From Argopecten irradians (Eukaryota > Mollusca > Bivalvia > Pectinida > Pectinidae), in assembly GCF_041381155.1 (NCBI RefSeq), contig NC_091147.1, forward strand, positions 12,773,030 through 12,837,029: a stretch of 64,000 nucleotides of DNA, written 5' to 3'. The notes beneath the pieces are model-generated. The model was not told the origin of the DNA and did no database searches. It saw only the letters and a program-made list of their open reading frames with translations. A program made the position numbers and the translations under genes. Of this stretch, positions 1 through 12,900 are shown in pieces. How positions within the stretch are numbered: position 1 is the first letter of the stretch; every line of letters begins with the position of its first letter.

Positions 1-3000
1 CTATGTATACCAGCTGAAGTGATGTTACTGTTGGTCCTTATCACTGTCCTATGTATACCAGCTGAAGTGATGTTACTGTTGGTCCTTATCACTGTCCTAT
101 GTATACCAGCTGAAGTGATGTTACTGTTGGTCCTTATCACTGTCCTATGTATACCAGCTGAAGTGATGTTACTGTTGGTCCTTATCACTGTCCTATGTAT
201 ACCAGCTGAAGTGATGTTACTGTTGGTCCTTATCACTGTCCTATGTATACCAGCTGAAGTGATGTTACTGTTGGTCCTTATCACTGTCCTATGTATACCA
301 GCTGAAGTGATGTTACTGTTGGTCCTTATCACTGTCCTATGTATACCAGCTGAAGTGATGTTACTGTTGGTCCTTATCACTGTCCTATGTATACCAGCTG
401 AAGTGATGTTACTGTTGGCCCTTATCACTGTCCTATGTATACCAACTGAAGTGATGTTACTGTTGGTCCTTATCACTGTCCTATGTATACCAACTGAAGT
501 GATGTTACTGTTGGTCCTTATCACTGTCCTATGTATACCAGCTGAAGTGATGTTACTGTTGGCCCTTATCACTGTCCTATGTATACCAGCTGAAGTGATG
601 TTACTGTTGGCCCTTATCACTGTCCTATGTATACCAGCTGAAGTGATGTTACTGTTGGTCCTTATCACTGTCCTATGTATACCAGCTGAAGTGATGTTAC
701 TGTTGGTCCTTATCACTGTCCTATGTATACCAGCTGAAGTGATGTTACTGTTGGTCCTTATCACTGTCCTATGTATACCAGCTGAAGTGATGTTACTGTT
801 GGTCCTTATCACTGTCCTATGTATACCAGCTGAAGTGATGTTACTGTTGGTCCTTATCACTGTCCTATGTATACCAGCTGAAGTGATGTTACTGTTGGTC
901 CTTATCACTGTCCTATGTATACCAGCTGAAGTGATGTTACTGTTGGTCCTTATCACTGTCCTATGTATACCAGCTGAAGTGATGTTACTGTTGGTCCTTA
1001 TCACTGTCCTATGTATACCAGCTGAAGTGATGTTACTGTTGGTCCTTATCACTGTCCTATGTATACCAGCTGAAGTGATGTTACTGTTGGTCCTTATCAC
1101 TGTCCTATGTATACCAGCTGAAGTGATGTTACTGTTGGTCCTTATCACTGTCCTATGTATACCAGCTGAAGTGATGTTACTGTTGGTCCTTATCACTGTC
1201 CTATGTATACCAGCTGAAGTGATGTTACTGTTGGTCCTTATCACTGTCCTATGTATACCAGCTGAAGTGATGTTACTGTTGGCCCTCATCACTGTCCTAT
1301 GTATACCAGCTGAAGTGATGTTACTGTTGGTCCTTATCACTGTCCTATGTATACCAGCTGAAGTGATGTTACTGTTGGTCCTTATCACTGTCCTATGTAT
1401 ACCAGCTGAAGTGATGTTACTGTTGGTCCTTATCACTGTCCTATGTATACCAGCTGAAGTGATGTTACTGTTGGTCCTTATCACTGTCCTATGTATACCA
1501 GCTGAAGTGATGTTACTGTTGGTCCTTATCACTGTCCTATGTATACCAGCTGAAGTGATGTTACTGTTGGTCCTTATCACTGTCCTATGTATACCAGCTG
1601 AAGTGATGTTACTGTTGGTCCTTATCACTGTCCTATGTATACCAGCTGAAGTGATGTTACTGTTGGTCCTTATCACTGTCCTATGTATACCAACTGAAGT
1701 GATGTTACTGTTGGTCCTTATCATGCCTATGTATACCCTATGTATATCACTGTCTTGTATACCAATGAAGTGATGTTACTGTTGGTCCTTATCACTGTCC
1801 TATGTATACCAGCTGAAGTGATGTTACTGTTGGTCCTTATCACTGTCCTATGTATACCAGCTGAAGTGATGTTACTGTTGGTCCTTATCACTGTCCTATG
1901 TATACCAGCTGAAGTGATGTTACTGTTGGCCCTTATCACTGTCCTATGTATACCAGCTGAAGTGATGTTACTGTTGGCCCTTATCACTGTCCTATGTATA
2001 CCAGCTGAAGTGATGTTACTGTTGGTCCTTATCACTGTCCTATGTATACCAGCTGAAGTGATGTTACTGTTGGTCCTTATCACTGCCTATGTATACCAGC
2101 TGAAGTGATGTTACTGTTGGTCCTTATCACTGTCCTATGTATACCAGCTGAAGTGATGTTACTGTTGGTCCTTATCACTGTCCTATGTATACCAGCTGAA
2201 GTGATGTTACTGTTGGTCCTTATCACTGTCCTATGTATACCAGCTGAAGTGATGTTACTGTTGGTCCTTATCACTGTCCTATGTATACCAGCTGAAGTGA
2301 TGTTACTGTTGGTCCTTATCACTGTCCTATGTATACCAGCTGAAGTGATGTTACTGTTGGTCCTTATCACTGCCCTATGTATACCAACTGAAGTGATGTT
2401 ACTGTTGGTCCTTATCACTGTCCTATGTATACCAGCTGAAGTGATGTTACTGTTGGTCCTTATCACTGTCCTATGTATACCAGCTGAAGTGATGTTACTG
2501 TTGGTCCTTATCACTGTCCTATGTATACCAGCTGAAGTGATGTTACTGTTGGTCCTTATCACTGTCCTATGTATACCAGCTGAAGTGATGTTACTGTTGG
2601 TCCTTATCACTGCCTATGTATACCAGCTGAAGTGATGTTACTGTTGGTCCTTATCACTGTCCTATGTATACCAGCTGAAGTGATGTTACTGTTGGTCCTT
2701 ATCACTGTCCTATGTATACCACTGAAGTGATGTTACTGTTGGCCTATCACTGCCTATGTATACCAGCTGAAGTGATGTTACTGTTGGTCCTTATCACTGT
2801 CCTATGTATACCAGCTGAAGTGATGTTACTGTTGGTCCTTATCACTGTCCTATGTATACCAGCTGAAGTGATGTTACTGTTGGTCCTTATCACTGTCCTA
2901 TGTATACCACTGAAGTGATGTTACTGTTGGTCCTTATCACTGTCCTATGTATACCAGCTGAAGTGATGTTACTGTTGGTCCTTATCACTGTCCTATGTAT

Positions 3001-4500
3001 ACCAGCTGAAGTGATGTTACTGTTGGTCCTTATCACTGTCCTATGTATACCAACTGAAGTGATGTTACTGTTGGTCCTTATCACTGTCCTATGTATACCA
3101 GCTGAAGTGATGTTACTGTTGGTCCTTATCACTGTCTATGTATACCAGCTGAAGTGATGTTACTGTTGGTGCCTTATCACTGTCCTATGTATACCAGCTG
3201 AAGTGATGTTACTGTTGGTCCTTATCACTGTCCTATGTATACCAGCTGAAGTGATGTTACTGTTGGTCCTTATCACTGTCCTATGTATACCAGCTGAAGT
3301 GATGTTACTGTTGGTCCTTATCACTGTCCTATGTATACCAGCTGAAGTGATGTTACTGTTGGTCCTTATCACTGTCCTATGTATACCAGCTGAAGTGATG
3401 TTACTGTTGGTCCTTATCACTGTCCTATGTATACCAGCTGAAGTGATGTTACTGTTGGTCCTTATCACTGTCCTATGTATACCAGCTGAAGTGATGTTAC
3501 TGTTGGTCCTTATCACTGTCCTATGTATACCAACTGAAGTGATGTTACTGTTGGTCCTTATCACTGTCCTATGTATACCAGCTGAAGTGATGTTACTGTT
3601 GGTCCTTATCACTGTCCTATGTATACCAGCTGAAGTGATGTTACTGTTGGTCCTTATCACTGTCCTATGTATACCAGCTGAAGTGATGTTACTGTTGGTC
3701 CTTATCACTGTCCTATGTATACCAGCTGAAGTGATGTTACTGTTGGTCCTTATCACTGTCCTATGTATACCAGCTGAAGTGATGTTACTGTTGGTCCTTA
3801 TCACTGTCCTATGTATACCAGCTGAAGTGATGTTACTGTTGGTCCTTATCACTGTCCTATGTATACCAGCTGAAGTGATGTTACTGTTGGTCCTTATCAC
3901 TGTCCTATGTATACCAGCTGAAGTGATGTTACTGTTGGTCCTTATCACTGTCCTATGTATACCAGCTGAAGTGATGTTACTGTTGGTCCTTATCACTGTC
4001 CTATGTATACCAGCTGAAGTGATGTTACTGTTGGTCCTTATCACTGTCCTATGTATACCAGCTGAAGTGATGTTACTGTTGGTCCCTTATCACTGCCATG
4101 TACCCTGATGATGTTACTGTTGGCCTTATGTCCTATGTATACCAACTGAAGTGATGTTACTGTTGGTCCTTATCACTGTCCTATGTATACCAGCTGAAGT
4201 GATGTTACTGTTGGTCCTTATCACTGTCCTATGTATACCAGCTGAAGTGATGTTACTGTTGGTCCTTATCACTGTCCTATGTATACCAGCTGAAGTGATG
4301 TTACTGTTGGTCCTTATCACTGTCCTATGTATACCAGCTGAAGTGATGTTTCTGTTGGTCCTTATCACTGTCCTATGTATACCAGCTGAAGTGATGTTAC
4401 TGTTGGTCCTTATCACTGTCCTATGTATACCAGCTGAAGTGATGTTACTGTTGGTCCTTATCACTGTCCTATGTATACCAGCTGAAGTGATGTTACTGTT
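1..4500. repeat. 48-bp satellite array, left block
   Basis: About 94 head-to-tail copies of a 48-bp unit (it contains CCAGCTGAAGTGATGTTACT) start at or before the left edge. Most units are identical. The few variants are CCAACTG for CCAGCTG and TTGGCCC for TTGGTCC, with rare short units near 1720-1760, 2710-2750 and 4085-4130. Because 48 is divisible by three and the unit has no stop in several frames, very long open frames appear on both strands (16-residue periods MLLLVLITVLCIPAEV and IRTNSNITSAGIHRTV). I read these as by-products of the unit length, not genes. The array ends at 4500, where the fossil retroelement begins. Confidence 0.97.
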
Positions 4501-4796
4501 CACAAACACAGGTCTTCTTAGTTCGGCGTGGTTCTCTCGACTCGCGTTGGTGCCGTGTGCCAACCGGAAGCGCAGTAACACCCGAGGTGTTCCGAGTACA
4601 AAGTACCGAAGGCTTGCTCCCGGCCGACATAAGCCTGTTTCACCACACTTCCTCCCCGTTTTAGATCCTCCCTGTGCTGTGCGACGATTGGTGGGTCTCC
4701 TGGCTCACGATGGTCCAGATGAGTTCCAACGTATTTACAAGTATTTACATAAAGTCTCCGCACGTAAAGATAACGGCATGAGACTTGGGAGTCCAA

Positions 4797-5720
4797 TTAG
4801 AGGCTTAGGGAGGTCCTCCCTACAGCCTGTAGCCCTCTGCTAGGGGATAGTGAGGAACTATAGGGACCAAAGTCCCACAGCCCTGTCCGAGTGGTGTGCT
4901 CCGCGATGTCCTTGGTGAGTGAGTCGAGCTGGGATGCTACTAAAGACGCGGTGTCCCCGAGATACGCAGGGGTGCTCACCTTGGCTTTCCTCAGTGGAAA
5001 GTAGGGAGAATCTGTCTCCAGCAGCAGCCGGTCTCGCGGAATCGCTTCCAAGGCCTCCAACTGCATCCTGTCAAAGCTGTGAACAGCGGCAGTGACCCCA
5101 AAATAGGTGTTGGGAAACCTACGGAGCCACGCACGCACCACATCCGCCTCCCCCATGAAGCAGTGGAGATGGATGGGCTGTTCCTTGGAGCACACGTCCT
5201 CCACCATGGTCAATGCTGCCCTGTAGATATCCGTCCCGTGAACGTCCCCCTTCACTCCTCTCAAGTGGAGCACGATTGGCTGGGTTGGTCTTGCCATCTT
5301 CAGTAGCTTGGCAAAGACCTCCGTCTGGCGCCTCCACTTGGCAATGGGGATGGTTCTGTCCAGGCCGAACTCTCCAAGAGCCACAACCTTCGGATGCTGC
5401 AACAGTCGTTGGAGGTGCAGCTTCTGGTCCACAGTGAGGGTCTCGCAGTGTTTTGGATGCACCCCCACTGCTACCTTCCATGGGCCCTCCAGCGTGAAGT
5501 TCCACAGGTGGATAGTTGCTGGGCTCGCTGTAGATGATGACCCCTCCAACAAGAGCTGCTGGTACCGAAGGCTGTTCGATCACACTGCTGGAGAGAAACT
5601 GTAGCTCAGCAGCTCCTCAACAGTATGACCGCTAGATTTTCCCCAGATCTGGCGACTGGTCCGGTCGAGATGGAAAATGGCTGTCATAGACTTCGAGCTT
5701 GCCTTGCTCTGCGTGGCTTT
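4797..5720 (-). pseudogene. TatD-type nuclease module of the fossil element
   Basis: A minus-strand reading shows TatD-family metal-dependent deoxyribonuclease motifs in the expected order: FHLDR near the N-terminal side, GVHPKHC, GEFGLDR, VLHLRG, HLHCFMG, and RDRLLLETDSPYFPL followed by TPAYLGD. In that family His, Glu and Asp residues in these motifs bind the divalent metals. The best-preserved stretch is about 250 codons, close to a whole TatD domain. It lies downstream of the integrase on the same strand and next to a low-complexity acidic region, so I treat it as cargo of the fossil element. A host TATDN2-like gene fragment captured nearby is the alternative. It looks broken at its N-terminal side. 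Confidence 0.72.
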
Positions 5721-6860
5721 GTGGCTCTTCGTCGTCGCCGAGCTTGCTTCATCCACCACGACGAATTCCTCCAGACCTGGGAACTCCTCCTCCTCGATCT
5801 CTTCCGACTGCTCTGGTCCCTGCACCGTAGCGATGACCTCGGCCACACACAACTCCTCCACAACACGTGACTCCTCCCTACCGTCCTTGTCTGGCAATTC
5901 CACTGTTGGTCTGGCCACCCTGTAGTGATAAAAATCACGCCTCAGTGACCTAGAGCACGAGTCTAGGATGGCCATCAAACACCTCCAGAAATAAGAGGAC
6001 AGCAGGAGAGTTGACAGGATGTAGTGAAAACTCCCTCGGTGCATTCAGTCCCCAGTACCCTGCAGGCTTGTCCGTAAACGTCTTGATGGCACGGCTCCAA
6101 AAAGCTTCCTTCAGGGATCCGGCCAGACTGGTTGACCTTGTCTACGACCGTCTGCAGGGTTGTCTTTCTTCCGTACACTCTTCGCACCAACCACCTCAGG
6201 GCTTCAATCTGGCCAGGGATGTTAGAGCCGACGTCAGCGAACACGGCAGGCAGGTGCTTGGAGACTGCATGTCGCTTGATCCGTCTATCCGCGACTGGCA
6301 TCCGGACAAGGGACCAATACGGTGGCACGGTCTTGGCCTGCTGGTCCGATGCTGACGTTGCTACTGGCGGCCGGACTGGGCTAATAGGTCTCCGTACCTT
6401 TGGAGGTGGCTGGTCCTCAGGGGCTCTGGATGCAGTCCGCTTCTTTACTTCTGCAACGGCCACACACTCTCGTGGTGCGGACGACAGGGCGACACTGACG
6501 ACGTGAAGTCCATGGGCTCCTCTAGATGTGCGGGGACATCTACTGTGAGGTCCAGGTCGTCATCAGCGCTACCGGTCTCTTCTGGTTTCTGGCTACCGTC
6601 CATGGCGTCAGCCCGAACCACCGACAACGACGGGTCTGTTTGGAGACGGAAGTCTTTACACATTCCTGTTGCCGGGGTCCAAGTCGACGTTACCTCCTGG
6701 CGTTTGGGGCGTGACAAGCGGCTTCCATCTGTTGAGGGCAGGTGCTGGTCGATCCAGTGGTCGGGAAAATCGCACCGACAGTTCAACCTCATCTCACCCG
6801 GATCCACCTCTTGTCTCTTTGTTGATAGGCCAGGGCAGACTGTAGTCCCAGAACTTCCTC
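5720..6860 (-). pseudogene. Accessory region upstream of the TatD module (fossil)
   Basis: Three overlapping minus-strand coding-like stretches have charged, low-complexity composition (a run of Glu around EEIEEEEF, and Pro/Arg-rich PPPKVRRPISPVRPP). They lie between the PHD-like segment and the TatD module and read as one degraded region. No domain is recognised. The composition is like a disordered linker. It is part of the fossil element and is broken several times. Confidence 0.45.
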
Positions 6861-7119
6861 TTTCTCATCGACGGCTAGAGTCAAGATGGCAGTGTAAAAC
6901 GCCATTGGCTCCCAGCAACGTCCCGGCCTGGCTTACTCTCCGGATGCATTGGAGACTGGTCTTCATCCTTGGTCCGGAGGGCGGCGATGGTTTTTCTTGG
7001 AGCGGGCCGAGCTGCCTTACCTGCCTGAGCGCTTCGGCTTGGAGGCAACCTTCCAACCACGCTTGCTTGGGCTGTCCGACATTTTTCCTGCAAGTAGAAA
7101 GTAGGAACCGGTTACTACT

Positions 7120-7500
7120 ATGAAAAACACTCAGGACACAGGTAACACATCGATGAGCTTTGCCTGTTCCTTGGTTACATTTACGCAGGACCCATGATAC
7201 CATTCTCTGCACTCTGCGCATTGTATCATGAGCTCGCCGACATCGGGGCCACGACAAAACGCAATACAAACTTTCGTTCGTGGTCAGTGATAGCGGTTGA
7301 CCCCTAGTGTTGTTTTGGCTGCGTAACTGGCGTTGTTTCTGTAACCAAGCTGGTAAATCCCTGTCTCGGCAAGGCTTGATGCGATCGTGATTGATTGTCA
7401 CGAGGTTTTTTCCTGAGCATTATCTCGTATACGTAATCGGTGAGTTTCCGCACGATTAATGCCGGTCCCTTCACAGGTTGGAGAGAGTTTGCTACAAACA
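7120..7500 (-). pseudogene. Integrase C-terminal part and PHD-like segment (fossil)
   Basis: The minus strand reads GPALIVRKLTDYVYEI and then TINHDRIKPC, the usual pattern of the Ty3/gypsy integrase C-terminal (GPY/F-like) part. Just downstream is a Cys/His-spaced segment with a YCV start resembling a PHD finger. In chromoviruses this position is taken by a chromodomain, so a histone-reading PHD module is plausible but unproven. Part of the broken element. Confidence 0.55.
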
Positions 7501-7627
7501 CCCTTAACCGTGGCTGTATCTAACACGTATACAGCATCGCCAACGGAGTATGACCTTACGGAAGGTTTTCAGGTCATAATCTCGCTTACTCCTTGCTTGG
7601 CTGGTAGCCAGCTGGCTCTGAGCAAGC

Positions 7628-8010
7628 TTATGGGCAGGCTTGTATTTCCGTGACTAACCTGGCCACATACGCGTTAGTAATCCTCAGACTCCTCAGGATG
7701 AGGACCTGGGATAACACGAGCTCGACAGGGGTATTAACCTCCCTCCCAAACATTAACATGTTTGGTGTGAACCCAGTGCTACGATTTACAGCCGACCTAA
7801 TGGCTCCAGCGAGGAGCGGTAGATACTCATACCATTTACTAGCTGACCGAATGGTAAAGCAGCGCACTGCGTCCATAACTGTCCTGTTAAACCGTTCCAC
7901 TTGACACGTTGGCGGATGGTCTGAACGGCGTGGTCCGAGCTTTGTGTATTTAAGCGCCTTACACAGCTCGGCGAACTAAGTTGCTCCTCGAAGTTAGTTC
8001 TCATATCCGT
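7628..8010 (-). pseudogene. Integrase core fragment (fossil)
   Basis: MERFNRTVMDAVRC followed by an NRSTGFTPNMLMFGRE stretch is the conserved end of the Ty3/gypsy integrase catalytic core (ERFNRTL... STGFSPFELMFGR in relatives). Upstream residues [10 protein letters not shown] match the core around its second catalytic Asp. Broken element. Confidence 0.75.
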
Positions 8011-8939
8011 AAAGATCTGTAACGGAATTCCAACCGTGAGAAAAACTGGTTCACCGCGGCTCGAGCTGTTTCTTCAGCTGTTTGGTTTGGGAGCGGGATA
8101 CACTCTACCCACTTGGTAAATTGGTCGACGATCATTCAGGATACACGTGTTGTTATTATCGTGGCTGGGAACGGCCCCATGAAATCGAGATGTACTCGTT
8201 CCATGGGCGCGCATAGCATGATATGATGTAAACCTCGACTCGCGCTCGCCGGTTAGGTTTTTTATTCCTGTTACAAAGTTGCGCACGAGGCCACATAATT
8301 ACGTATATCACGTGAACATTATTGTACCAATAAATACCGGGCTTACACCTCCCGATAGTTCCGTTCCTGACCCTGATGGACCGCTGAAGGTAGATCATGA
8401 GACAAGGCCAGTATTTCCTGTCTCATGCTAGTTGGAGCGTGGGACTATCACTTTTCTTAGTGAGATGTTGTGGATCCACGTCTACATAAAATACCATCGT
8501 CATCTAAGGTAAATAATTCAACTTATTGATCCAATAATGCGTTTACTTCCTGGCTATGGTATCAGCATTAGGGCTTCCTCAGTTGGAGTTTCTCTGGTTT
8601 TCAGCCAAGCACACAAGATGTTTAGCTCTGAGTCTCCCCTTCTGGGACTGTGATAATGTCCTGCCATGAGTAGCCGTTAATCCAGTGGTGATGGGTTATC
8701 ACCATGGGTATTCTGTTTCTGATCGATGGTGATGGCTGTGCTAGTGGTACTGCATCGTCCACAGAGTACAATGAAAAGACTCCATTCTTGATGTTTTCTT
8801 GGTGCAATAGTTACAGCCACCACCACGGCAATTGCTCTGGCAAACCTACATTGTGCCGATATTTCCAGACAATCTTCGTCTTGGGACAGACGCGAAAGAG
8901 CGTCGGTCGTTCACATGCTTTCCTCCTGGCCGATGACTA

Positions 8940-10100
8940 ATCTCCATCCAATACTGGCTGAGTTCCTCTAGCCACCGAGCTAGCTGGCCGTTTGGATTCT
9001 TAAAATTCATCAGCCATTGGAGACTGCTATGGTCTGTTTCGTACGTTGAAATGCACGGCCAGAAGATAATGACGAAAATGGCGCGTAAATCTTATCACCG
9101 CTAGTAACTCCTTCCTGGTGGTGCAAAATATCTGACGTTGTTCAGGAGTTAGCGAGAAACTGCAATAAGAAATACACCTTTTCCTATCACCGTCTTGTAT
9201 CTGCTGCAATTCATGCGCAATCGCGAAGTACATGATGCGTCGGTGTCCAGAATAAATTTGCCCTTCTGGGGTGGGTTACTCAAAACAGGAGCGCTACATA
9301 GAGCCCGTTTTAAGCTTCTCAAAGGGCAATCCTGTTGTTCCTGTCCCCAGTCAAAACTGTATTCTTTCCCGTCAGTGCGTAAAGCGGCACGGACAATTCA
9401 GCAAAGTCCTTGATGAAATTTCTTTGGTTGTTGGCAATACCCACACGAATACACGTTCTACATACTTTGGTTACATTTAGGGGGCTGCCAATTGCGCATT
9501 GTCTCGATAGACCCATTTGCTCAACTCTAGAACGTTACGCCCAACAACTCTGCCGAGATACTCTTACTTCTGTCTGGATTAGGTTCGCATTTACTTTGCC
9601 TTGTGCTTGATACCGTACTCTACTCGAGATCGCTGGAACACCTGCGGCTAAGTTGTACAGGTGTGGCCCTCAATTTCATAGAAGTTGTTCGAGAAACATC
9701 ATCCCTGGTATAGCATTTCTCAAATGTTCCATTGGTAGTCCTCTTCATTACCAAACTTCATGACTCTTGAAAACGTGCTTGGTGGACATTGGTCAAACAA
9801 AAGGGCATCCGTTTGAAGTGCGTATAGGCCGTTACTTGGTGGTGAACGCTGTTTTGCATCTATTCCTCGTCCATTGACCTGTTATTTGCCATTAGCCCCA
9901 TGTGGCATCCAGTTTTGAAAACCACTGTTTCCGGACAAAGGTGTCGATACATTCTCTCCACCAACGGTATAGGGAATACATCCTTCTCATCGTCACATAT
10001 TTAAAAGCCCTGTAGTCCAATGCACCATCTCACGCCTTCCATCACGTTTCCGTACCCAACACTGGAGACGACGCCACACTCTGACATTGAAGGTTCAATG
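8940..10100 (-). pseudogene. Reverse transcriptase and RNase H fragments (fossil)
   Basis: The minus strand shows RT pieces around 9850-10090, including a VRKRDG-like motif and KDVFPIPLV. The RT-RNase H connection lies at 9319-9516 (NFIKDFAELSVPLYALTGK) and RNase H at 9027-9233 (QRQIFCTTRKELLAVIRFTRHFRHYLL). These are typical Ty3/gypsy motifs. The region is degraded and broken repeatedly. Confidence 0.75.
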
Positions 10101-12589
10101 ACATCAGCTTTCAACATCTTCTCCAAAGTGCTTCTCCTACCTGCCCCAAACTAAAACAGCTAGGTGTTCTTCTGAACCGCTGTTTGATTGGACGCGCATC
10201 GCCCGTGTCCAATAGCGTGCTCTTATTGCCCCGTAAAAATTCCCAATATCAAACTCAGATTGAGGAAAACACGTCGCTCCTTTACTCATTAAGCAAGCGC
10301 CTTCTAATATGTAACCGTTTGTGTTTCCTCCAGATGTCCTGATGTTGATCTCTCATAATTAATCTTTTAAGATAATCGGGAACCTCCGCAAGCTTCAGAT
10401 TTGAGAGATATTTGTACGTAAGGAAATCGGCGTCAGTATCCAAATCCTTTGTGAATTCTCTGGAAGTTATTGTCGTCTACTTCATGTGCCATACCAACCC
10501 GTCTGGTTACGGAACAGGGTTACTTTGCCAGGTCTGGACTAGGTTGATAAACGACATCGTCGGACTTCTGTGTACCATTGAAAACAGACACGACACTGCC
10601 AGCATTGGTCTTCACATCTGGCTCGGATGTAGTTGGCTTTATCCGTCCAGAGGTTGTTCTGACTACACACTGGTAACCGAAGAACAGAGTTCGCCGGCAC
10701 AGTAACGCGTCGAGCCGTTCTGATCCTCACTGCAGAGACAGCACTGTTGGGAGTCCTCTGTCATCGTCTGGAAAGGCAATCCTTTCTGTACTGAATACAA
10801 AAAGTATAACCTTACATATCCACGGGTAGCTTGAATCTGTGGTCATGTAGTCCCAAACCTATGTAGCATTTCGTCCTCAGTTGGGCGCGAAATACTCGTT
10901 TTTTCTTTGAACTTCAAAGCATTCTAGATCAATAGTTGTTAGATCCTCATTAGGACTTCCTTTAATCTCCATCTCTCTACCAGCTACCTCGCAAAGGAAA
11001 ATTCTTCAAGGACACTTGGTGGACTCTGAAACAGAGTTATATAACTTGTCAGCGATCAGCGTCAACTTTCAGATGCTGTATCATATGATAGCATTGATTC
11101 GTCTATACCATGGTATGAATACAGGTACACAGTGTAAGCACGATGTGAGACTATGAGCTGTCTGATTAACCAAAGACGTCTCTTAGCCTGGATAGTTCTG
11201 GCCATTACTTCAACGTGATCCTGCTCTCTGGACCCTCTATGCTGATCCCTCCTGCGTTTAAAACTTCCGAGGATGGACACATTGAATTAGCGACTGGGGG
11301 TGCAAGCAGCACGAAGATCTGCATTTCTCTTCGGACAGTTCGCGAGACCATGTGTCCTAAACCCGTTACAGGAAAACACTACCTTCACATTATTTGATGA
11401 TGTGACACCTTGGATCCGTGTCCGTAGCTTGTCCCTGGACCCCGATTTAAGGGACTCTAGCGTCCGGAGTATTGACTGTTTTTTCTGACTAGCATCCGTT
11501 CGTTTTTCGTCGTCCCCCCAAATCCCCATCAATCCTATTGTTGACATTTCGCCTCGGTGGGTCCCTGAAGAAGCCCTGTTTGCGGATCTGACGCACGTGC
11601 GGTGTGTCCAGCTCGGTAGTCCGCTTAGCTAAACCGGTCTCTGCGTCACGTTGACGACCCATAACTCATCGCGTACACATAGCGTTTTGAAGCTCTGTCG
11701 TATATGGTCTGGTGATTGAACTTGTAAATTTCTATTTCTTCTCAATTAACAGATCCACCGCTTCGAGGTTCACAATTAGCGACATTTTGTCCCCCCGCAG
11801 TCCTTGACGGAACATCCGTGACACAATGACGTTTCATTGCCTGGCGCTGCATGAAATTGGCCGGCGCAATTCAGGGTACGCGCGGATATGCTAACTGCTT
11901 CTCCCTGTCCGCCCAGTCCTCGATGGGTTTCGCCTACTTTCTGGCTTCGAGTTGCACAACTGATCTTGAGCAGAAATCGGGCATTATTATACCCACCGAT
12001 AAACGCATCATTCATGTTTTTCATACAGAGGTCGTGAAAACCTATGCCATCATAATGATGGATGGTGGAGGCATAGAAAATCAGCTAGCCCATTTACCTT
12101 CCAGAGCTACAACATTGGTTGTCCCTCATCATCACTTCAATTGTCCAGATTGTTAACTTCAGCGAAATCGGTTATTACGTGTGTTTGAAACCCAGCCAAA
12201 ATGTCCTTACAATACGAATTTCACGCACACTTAGGAGGAGCAACAGTTTGCCTATCAGGGTTACTGTCGGCCTCCGCACTGCTTGTTGTTGACATCTGGG
12301 TTGGCACTCTTGGGGTTGATGGCATTTGGGTTGCTCATTGGGGTTGTTACCCCTTGGCGTGCTTGCCTCTTGCAAGTGGACCCTGATTATTAATCTGCTG
12401 CTGGTATCCCTGGGGGTTACCTTTGAGGATAATCGTGTGGGTGTTCTGGTTGGTCCACCTCCTTTTTTTTCCCCTCTCTACCCCCACTTTCCCTTTTTTT
12501 TTCTGGGGTTGACCTTGTGGATGACATTGGGGTTGCCACTTTGCGATAGTCCTGTAGTTGCCCTTGAGGATAACCTTGAGGGCGTGACC

Positions 12590-12900
12590 TTAGAGGGTAC
12601 CGTGGGGTTGACCTTGAGGGTAGCCTGGGGTTGAAAATTGAGGGTTGCCTTGGGGTTGACCTTGAGGGTAGCCTTGGGTGTTGACCTTTGAGGGTAGCCT
12701 TGGGGTTGACCTTGAGGGTAGCCTTGGGGTTGACCTTGAGGGTAGCCTTGGGGCTTGGGACCTAGAGGGTAGCCCTGGGGTAAGACCTTGGGGTTGACCT
12801 TGAGGGTAGCCCTGGCGGCTTGACCTTGAGGGTAGCCTTGTGGTCCACCTTGAGAGTAAAACCTTGTGGTTGACCTGGTACTGGTTTGCGTGTGCCCCAT
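12590..12900 (-). repeat. 24-bp repeats coding Gln-Pro-Gln-Gly-Tyr-Pro-Gln-Gly
   Basis: About a dozen imperfect 24-bp units read on the minus strand as QPQGYPQG repeats, inside the gag-like part of the fossil element. The upstream part (about 13216-12900) is Ser/Pro/Thr/Gln-rich with MNESQAGYPPQGQPAYQGY. Such Gln/Tyr/Gly/Pro-rich tracts are low-complexity and of the kind that self-associates in other proteins. That role here is only inference. Confidence 0.75.

Noticed and set aside
19-4108. Giant open frames with 16-residue repeats on both strands
   Set aside because: The 48-bp unit is a multiple of three and lacks stops, so long frames arise by themselves. Irregular units break them at random, and no signal, intron or non-repeat coding sequence adjoins them.
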